Assembly (NCBI GenBank): GCA_030603465.1
Contig: JAUVXT010000019.1
Location: 1 to 17,634, forward strand
Source: Deltaproteobacteria bacterium
GTDB lineage: Bacteria > Desulfobacterota > Syntrophia > Syntrophales > UBA2210
Direction of reading: 5' to 3'
Length of the DNA: 17,634 bases
This document shows, in pieces, positions 14,235-17,634 of the stretch. Below the pieces are notes generated by a model. That model saw nothing but the letters and a program-made list of their open reading frames with translations, made no database searches and had not been told where the DNA came from. The translations under genes and the position numbers were made by a program. The number at the start of each line of letters is the position of its first letter. The stretch's first letter is position 1.

Positions 14235-14624
14235 TTTGATCTTTTCCGTCCCGGCAATGAGAAAATCCATACAACAAGTGGGCCGAAGTCATTCAGTACA
14301 ACTACTGGTGTCGTGTACTGCATATGAAGCAGCATAGATTCCAGCAACGTACCAATGGAAATGGACAACTGTTTGTGATTTCATAAAAGTCAGGAAAGCA
14401 TTCCTTTCTCTCTTCCGATGGTTCTCGGGATAAAACCGTTAGTTGTGGGAAAAGAGATCTTTTGGACAGAGGGCTTTACCTTTCGATTACGGTATGACCT
14501 GCTTTAAGACTTCCGATGCACACCTGATTTCAGCAATCCGGGAACGGGTCAGGGTTTCGACCCATTCACAAAGTTGGATAAAAACGTTTGGCAAGGAAAT
14601 TTCATATAAAGGAGAATGAGTAGT

Positions 14625-16577
14625 ATGCTGGAACGAAACAAGGGTATCGATATTGTCAGTGAAACAGGCGGCATAACCACCTATGAGGATGCCGTGCACC
14701 TGCTTGAGAAGAATCTGGACAAAGAGAATCTATCGAAAATCGAAAGGATAAAGAATAAAGACGTCATATTGAAAATCGCAAACTCCATAGCCATGTGTGA
14801 ACCCGACTCTGTTTTTATTAACACAGGTTCCGAATCAGATAAACAGTACGTACGGGAATTGAGCATAAAGAACGGTGAAGAGACACCACTCCCCATGGAA
14901 AAACACACGATCCATTACGATCTCAAGGACGAGCAGGGACGGATAACGGATCGCACCTTTTATATAGTAAATGATGGCGAAAATGTCAGCTCACTTGCAA
15001 AGAAGATGGGACGAAAGGAAGCCCTGGAAGATATTAAGGGCAAATTACAGGGCATTATGCACGGGAAAACCATGATCGTGGGATTCTATATGCGCGGTCC
15101 CGTGGGATCTCCCGCGTCTAACCCGGCCCTCGAGATCACCAGTTCCTCCTATGTGTCTCATAGCGCCGACATACTGTACAGAAACATGTTTTCCGATTTC
15201 GACAGAGAAGTGGACAGTCTGGGTTACTTCTACACCAACATACACAGCGAGGGGTTAAACAGGCCCGAGGATCTACCCAACGCACGTGTATTCATGGACA
15301 GGAGCTACCAGACCACCTACAGCTTTAATTGTACATACGCAGGAAACACACTCCTTCTGAAGAAGGGAAATCATCGCTTTGCCGTGGACAGGGCAGTCTA
15401 TGAAAAGAGAGGAACCGAGCTGTCGGAACATATGTTCATAACCGGCATGGAGGGACCGGAAGGTCGTATAACCTGGTTTGCGGGAGCCGCCCCCAGCGGA
15501 TGCGGCAAGACCACCACCGCTATGGCGGGAGATCATTTTGTGGGCGACGACCTTGTCCAGATGTGGATAGGTGAAGACGGCAGCGTCCGTTCCATCAATC
15601 CCGAAGCGGGGATCTTCGGCATCGTCGAAGACGTTAACTGGGAAGGCGACCCCCATCTCATGAAACTGCTCAGGAATCCGGGAACAGAGGTCATATGGTC
15701 CAATGTCCTCATCGACGAAGATGGTATACCACGCTGGACGGGAAGTGGAGAGGAAATTCCTCTCAAGGGTAAAAATTTCCAGGGCGAGTGGAAAAAGGGC
15801 ATGACCGATGAAAAGGGAAAAGCGGTTCCCATATCCCATCCCAACGCACGATGCACCCTGGCCTACGACGCGCTGGCAAATTATTCCGAAAAGGCAGAAG
15901 ATCCCGAGGGAGTCGAGACAAAGGTCATTACTTATAGCGGCAGGGATAGCGACACCATGCCCCCCGTCTGGGTATCAAACAATCCCAATGAAGGGGTCGT
16001 CATCGGCGCCTCCATTGTGTCGGCGGCAACGGCAACAGAGGTGGGCGCCACTGGTGTCAAGCGTGCACCCTGGGCGAATGGGCCCTTTATCCCCGGTCCA
16101 CTGGCGGATTACATGGATGCACAGTTCAAATTCTTTGGAAACGGGAATCTTGCTTCCGACAAGAAACCGGTCATGGCGGGGTTGAACTATTTTCTGACCC
16201 ATGAGGCCAGAGGCGGTGAATCGAAGAAACTCCTCGGTGAGAAACGGGATGTCAAGGTCTGGCTGTCGTGGCTGGAAAGACGTGCCTACAAAGAGGTGGA
16301 CGTCATCAAGACCCCTATCGGAGGTCTTCCCAAGTATGAGGATCTGAAGGGGCTTTTCCGTTCCATCATCGATAAAGACTATCCTGAAGAGTTGTATGTA
16401 AAGCAGTTCTCGCTTTACCTCGACAACATCCTTTCCAGGATAGAGATGCAGATCGAGGCATATGGGAAGGAATCCAATGTTCCCCAACAGTTGTTCGATG
16501 TTCTGAAAGAGCAACGGCAAGGTCTGACGGCGCTGAAAGACAAATTCGGCTCCATCGTAACGCCTGCGCAGATGTAA
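14625..16577 (+). CDS. pckG: Phosphoenolpyruvate carboxykinase (GTP type)
   Basis: Interconverts oxaloacetate and phosphoenolpyruvate, in gluconeogenesis or as an anaplerotic CO2-fixing step. The family is GTP-type: the P-loop is AAPSGCGKTTTAM (PSGCGKTT about 290-297), not the GLSGTGKTT of ATP enzymes, followed by GDDLVQMW (metal-binding DD about 308-309). FYMRGPVGSPASNPALEIT, HPNARC and GASIVSAATATEV match regions of the GTP family as remembered. I start it at ATG 14625 (650 residues): GGAG at 14611-14614 is 10 bases away, while the ATG at 14616 would be only 1 base from it. At 650 residues it is longer than most GTP-type enzymes (about 590-640), so a divergent subfamily is likely. It is transcribed alone, from a strong promoter to an intrinsic terminator. 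Confidence 0.93.
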   Translation: MLERNKGIDIVSETGGITTYEDAVHLLEKNLDKENLSKIERIKNKDVILKIANSIAMCEPDSVFINTGSESDKQYVRELSIKNGEETPLPMEKHTIHYDLKDEQGRITDRTFYIVNDGENVSSLAKKMGRKEALEDIKGKLQGIMHGKTMIVGFYMRGPVGSPASNPALEITSSSYVSHSADILYRNMFSDFDREVDSLGYFYTNIHSEGLNRPEDLPNARVFMDRSYQTTYSFNCTYAGNTLLLKKGNHRFAVDRAVYEKRGTELSEHMFITGMEGPEGRITWFAGAAPSGCGKTTTAMAGDHFVGDDLVQMWIGEDGSVRSINPEAGIFGIVEDVNWEGDPHLMKLLRNPGTEVIWSNVLIDEDGIPRWTGSGEEIPLKGKNFQGEWKKGMTDEKGKAVPISHPNARCTLAYDALANYSEKAEDPEGVETKVITYSGRDSDTMPPVWVSNNPNEGVVIGASIVSAATATEVGATGVKRAPWANGPFIPGPLADYMDAQFKFFGNGNLASDKKPVMAGLNYFLTHEARGGESKKLLGEKRDVKVWLSWLERRAYKEVDVIKTPIGGLPKYEDLKGLFRSIIDKDYPEELYVKQFSLYLDNILSRIEMQIEAYGKESNVPQQLFDVLKEQRQGLTALKDKFGSIVTPAQM

Positions 16578-16635
16578 AAACCCTGATCGTATTTAGTCCT
16601 TTTTCGCTGTCCTGAGAGCAGCCGTTGAACTATGA

Positions 16636-16685
16636 ATCGGTGAGTAAAGACTTAACAGACGTGGCCTTTACTCACCGATAATTTT
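16636..16685 (+). terminator. Intrinsic terminator after PEPCK, overlapping the yjbQ 3' end
   Basis: ATCGGTGAGTAAAG (16636-16649) is exactly complementary to 16666-16679, a 14-bp perfect stem with a 16-base loop, followed by AATTTT. The right arm contains the stop and last codons of the convergent YjbQ gene. On the opposite strand no T-run follows, so it should terminate mainly the plus-strand transcript. Confidence 0.8.
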
Positions 16686-17087
16686 CACCAGAATCCTTTT
16701 TTTTCTTCTGCCGTCGAATTCACCGTAAAAGATCTGTTCCCAAGGACCAAAATCGAATTGGCCTTTCGTAACGGCAACAACTACTTCTCTCCCCATAACC
16801 TGACGCTTCAGGTGGGCATCGCCGTTATCCTCACCGGTCCGATTGTGAAGATACTGCGATAAAGGTTCATGTGGGGCTAGTTTTTCGAGCCATCTCTCAT
16901 AATCCTGATGTAATCTCGATTCATCGTCGTTGATGAATACGGAGGCCGTTATGTGCATTGCATTGACCAACATCAAACCCTCGATAATTCCGCTTTCTTT
17001 TAAACACTCTTCCACCTCTCCTGTGATATTTATAAAAGCTCGGCGGGTGGGCACATCAAACCATAACTCTTTCCGGTAACTTTTCAT
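16668..17087 (-). CDS. yjbQ: YjbQ / UPF0047 family protein
   Basis: A small, widely conserved trimeric cytoplasmic protein. E. coli YjbQ was reported to give weak thiamin phosphate synthase activity, but its real role is not settled. The 139-residue product has the family signatures: NAMHITASVFINDDE (42-56; H45 and T47), GEDNGDAHLKRQVMG (85-99) and GPWEQIFYGEFDGRR near 114-128, ending in KRILVKIIGE. ATG 17087 has AAGGAG six bases upstream. It is convergent with PEPCK, and its last four codons and stop lie in the PEPCK terminator. It appears to be transcribed alone. Confidence 0.93.
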   Translation of the reverse strand: MKSYRKELWFDVPTRRAFINITGEVEECLKESGIIEGLMLVNAMHITASVFINDDESRLHQDYERWLEKLAPHEPLSQYLHNRTGEDNGDAHLKRQVMGREVVVAVTKGQFDFGPWEQIFYGEFDGRRKKRILVKIIGE

Positions 17088-17142
17088 TGAATACTCCTTA
17101 GCTGTTTTTTATTGTCATAAGGCTATTTTATAAAACTTCGAA

Positions 17143-17171
17143 TTGACATTTTTTTGTAAAAACTATATTTT
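17143..17171 (+). promoter_or_regulatory. Candidate promoter for the last gene in the window
   Basis: TTGACA (17143-17148) is followed by TATTTT (17166-17171, 17-base spacer); TATATT at 17164-17169 is a better -10 but with only 15 bases between. The start would lie near 17178, about 195 bases before the ATG at 17373. Confidence 0.5.
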
Positions 17172-17372
17172 TGTCTTATAGGTGTCAAGGCATCAATTGC
17201 TTCGCGCAATGAAGGTCAATCTGCCGGGCGACAGATGATATGCCAAGGAACATATAAAATGGTTTGAGAAGTTTTCACTATTAATAATTTTTGATATTAA
17301 CCCCCATATAAACAGTCCCTATCATTATACCAGTCGATAAGGACTGATCTGTTGAGGATTCTAAAGGATCTT
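17172..17372. other. Leader region of the last gene, with hairpins
   Basis: Two inverted repeats stand out. One is small, ATTGC/GCAAT around 17195-17209. The second is larger: CAGTCC (17313-17318) with GGACTG (17341-17346), extended by TATC/GATA after one mismatch, with a 12-base loop. It ends about 27 bases before the start codon. No open frame of note and no known RNA family was recognised. Confidence 0.5.
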
Positions 17373-17634
17373 ATGATTGACGATTATATTGAAAGCCCTG
17401 AAGACCTGAACCGTCAAGATATGGCGCGTCTGGTACTTGATATGTTTCATCGTATAATTGTCCATCATACCCTCTGGTTCAGGGAGGTGGAACATCAAAT
17501 GGGCATGGAAAAGGCCCTGGATGTTATGAACGTAGCATATCATAAAAGCTATAATATCCAGATGAAAAGACTGGCCGGAATCTTTGGTTTCGAGATGAAA
17601 GATGGGATACCGAAGCCCCTCCTTGATATGCCGA
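17373..17634 (+). CDS. DUF6125-like protein, 3' end cut by window edge
   Basis: 87 codons are visible, starting at ATG 17373, which has AAAGGA (17363-17368) four bases upstream. The segment contains RQDMARLVLDMFHRIIVHHT, WFREVEHQMGMEKALDVM and QMKRLAGIFGFE, a helical pattern that I recall from conserved Desulfobacterota proteins annotated as DUF6125 and related to the ATC-hydrolase-like fold. The His-rich IIVHH and EVEHQ positions are conserved in that memory and might bind a metal or cofactor. No function is established that I can name. The C-terminal part lies outside the window. The name is a recollection, not a search result; the frame itself is very probably a real gene. Confidence 0.7.
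   Translation, partial: MIDDYIESPEDLNRQDMARLVLDMFHRIIVHHTLWFREVEHQMGMEKALDVMNVAYHKSYNIQMKRLAGIFGFEMKDGIPKPLLDMP

Larger units (their letters stand above)
13982..14624. other. Long non-coding region upstream of PEP carboxykinase
   Basis: About 640 bases without a convincing gene. It has a GC-rich patch at 14090-14150, a strong promoter (14176-14204), an inverted repeat at the expected transcription start (14210-14234), and then about 400 bases of leader. Within the leader GGGTC/GACCC (about 14546-14563) forms a small stem and the ribosome binding site AAAGGAGA lies at 14608-14615. Short overlapping open frames (31 and 26 codons) occur near 14232-14340 but lack ribosome binding sites. No known riboswitch was recognised. 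Confidence 0.6.

Noticed and set aside
14232..14327. 31-codon frame in the PEPCK leader, possible leader peptide
   Set aside because: No ribosome binding site, unremarkable residue content, and other short frames overlap it.
14271..14386. Short frame with WAEVIQYNYWCRVLH-like content, thought of as a transposase remnant
   Set aside because: Too short, no start, and no transposase motif or terminal repeats found around it.
15273..15839. 188-codon minus-strand frame opposite PEPCK
   Set aside because: Antisense shadow of the PEPCK coding sequence.
1..17634. CRISPR array, toxin-antitoxin pair, prophage or defence genes
   Set aside because: No regular repeats with spacers, no small paired genes and no phage or nuclease domains were seen; the genes are housekeeping in type.

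Overview
The window looks like chromosomal DNA from a Gram-negative bacterium of the Desulfobacterota (former Deltaproteobacteria, perhaps near Syntrophus). This is inferred from gene order (yceD-rpmF-fab genes-rpiB-glyA-dCMP deaminase-nrdR-rib genes), protein flavour and moderate GC; no 16S is present, so the assignment is tentative. There is no phage, CRISPR array, intact insertion sequence or defence island. It is mostly housekeeping DNA with some unusual intergenic structure.

Region 1 (1-7341, minus strand) is one long gene string read right to left: yceD (DUF177), rpmF, fabG, acpP, fabF, rpiB, glyA, a dCMP/cytidine deaminase, nrdR, riboflavin synthase (ribE) and ribBA, which runs off the left edge. 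It joins ribosome and lipid synthesis, pentose phosphate and one-carbon metabolism, deoxynucleotide control and riboflavin synthesis. Several junctions overlap (TAATG, ATGA) or are a few bases wide. Three things are odd: riboflavin synthase carries an in-frame TAA; genes often found in this string (plsX-fabH-fabD between rpmF and fabG, ribD between nrdR and ribE) are absent; RibBA has Gln where the DHBP synthase GHTE motif normally has His.

Region 2 (7342-10622, plus strand) holds gltX behind a consensus-like promoter, a non-coding spacer with a hairpin repeat, a membrane-anchored diguanylate cyclase, then a tRNA unit: a tRNA-like relic ending in TCCA, a complete tRNA-Glu(CUC) with encoded CCA, and a strong intrinsic terminator. 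A 24-base sequence in the gltX spacer recurs exactly after glyA, in both cases next to a hairpin whose bases differ, which suggests a dispersed REP-like element.

Region 3 (10623-13940, minus strand) is a three-gene polar amino acid ABC transporter operon (binding protein, permease, ATPase, with overlapping genes), with a candidate operator over its -10 region. Upstream is an independent SpoU/TrmH-type rRNA/tRNA methyltransferase.

Region 4 (13941-17634) holds a GTP-type PEP carboxykinase (plus strand) preceded by a roughly 400-nt leader and a consensus promoter, a convergent YjbQ/UPF0047 gene (minus) whose last codons lie inside the PEPCK terminator, and the start of a DUF6125-like protein (plus) cut by the right edge.

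No clearly new multi-gene system is visible. The best leads are the interrupted ribE, the tRNA relic, the hairpin repeat and the long PEPCK leader.
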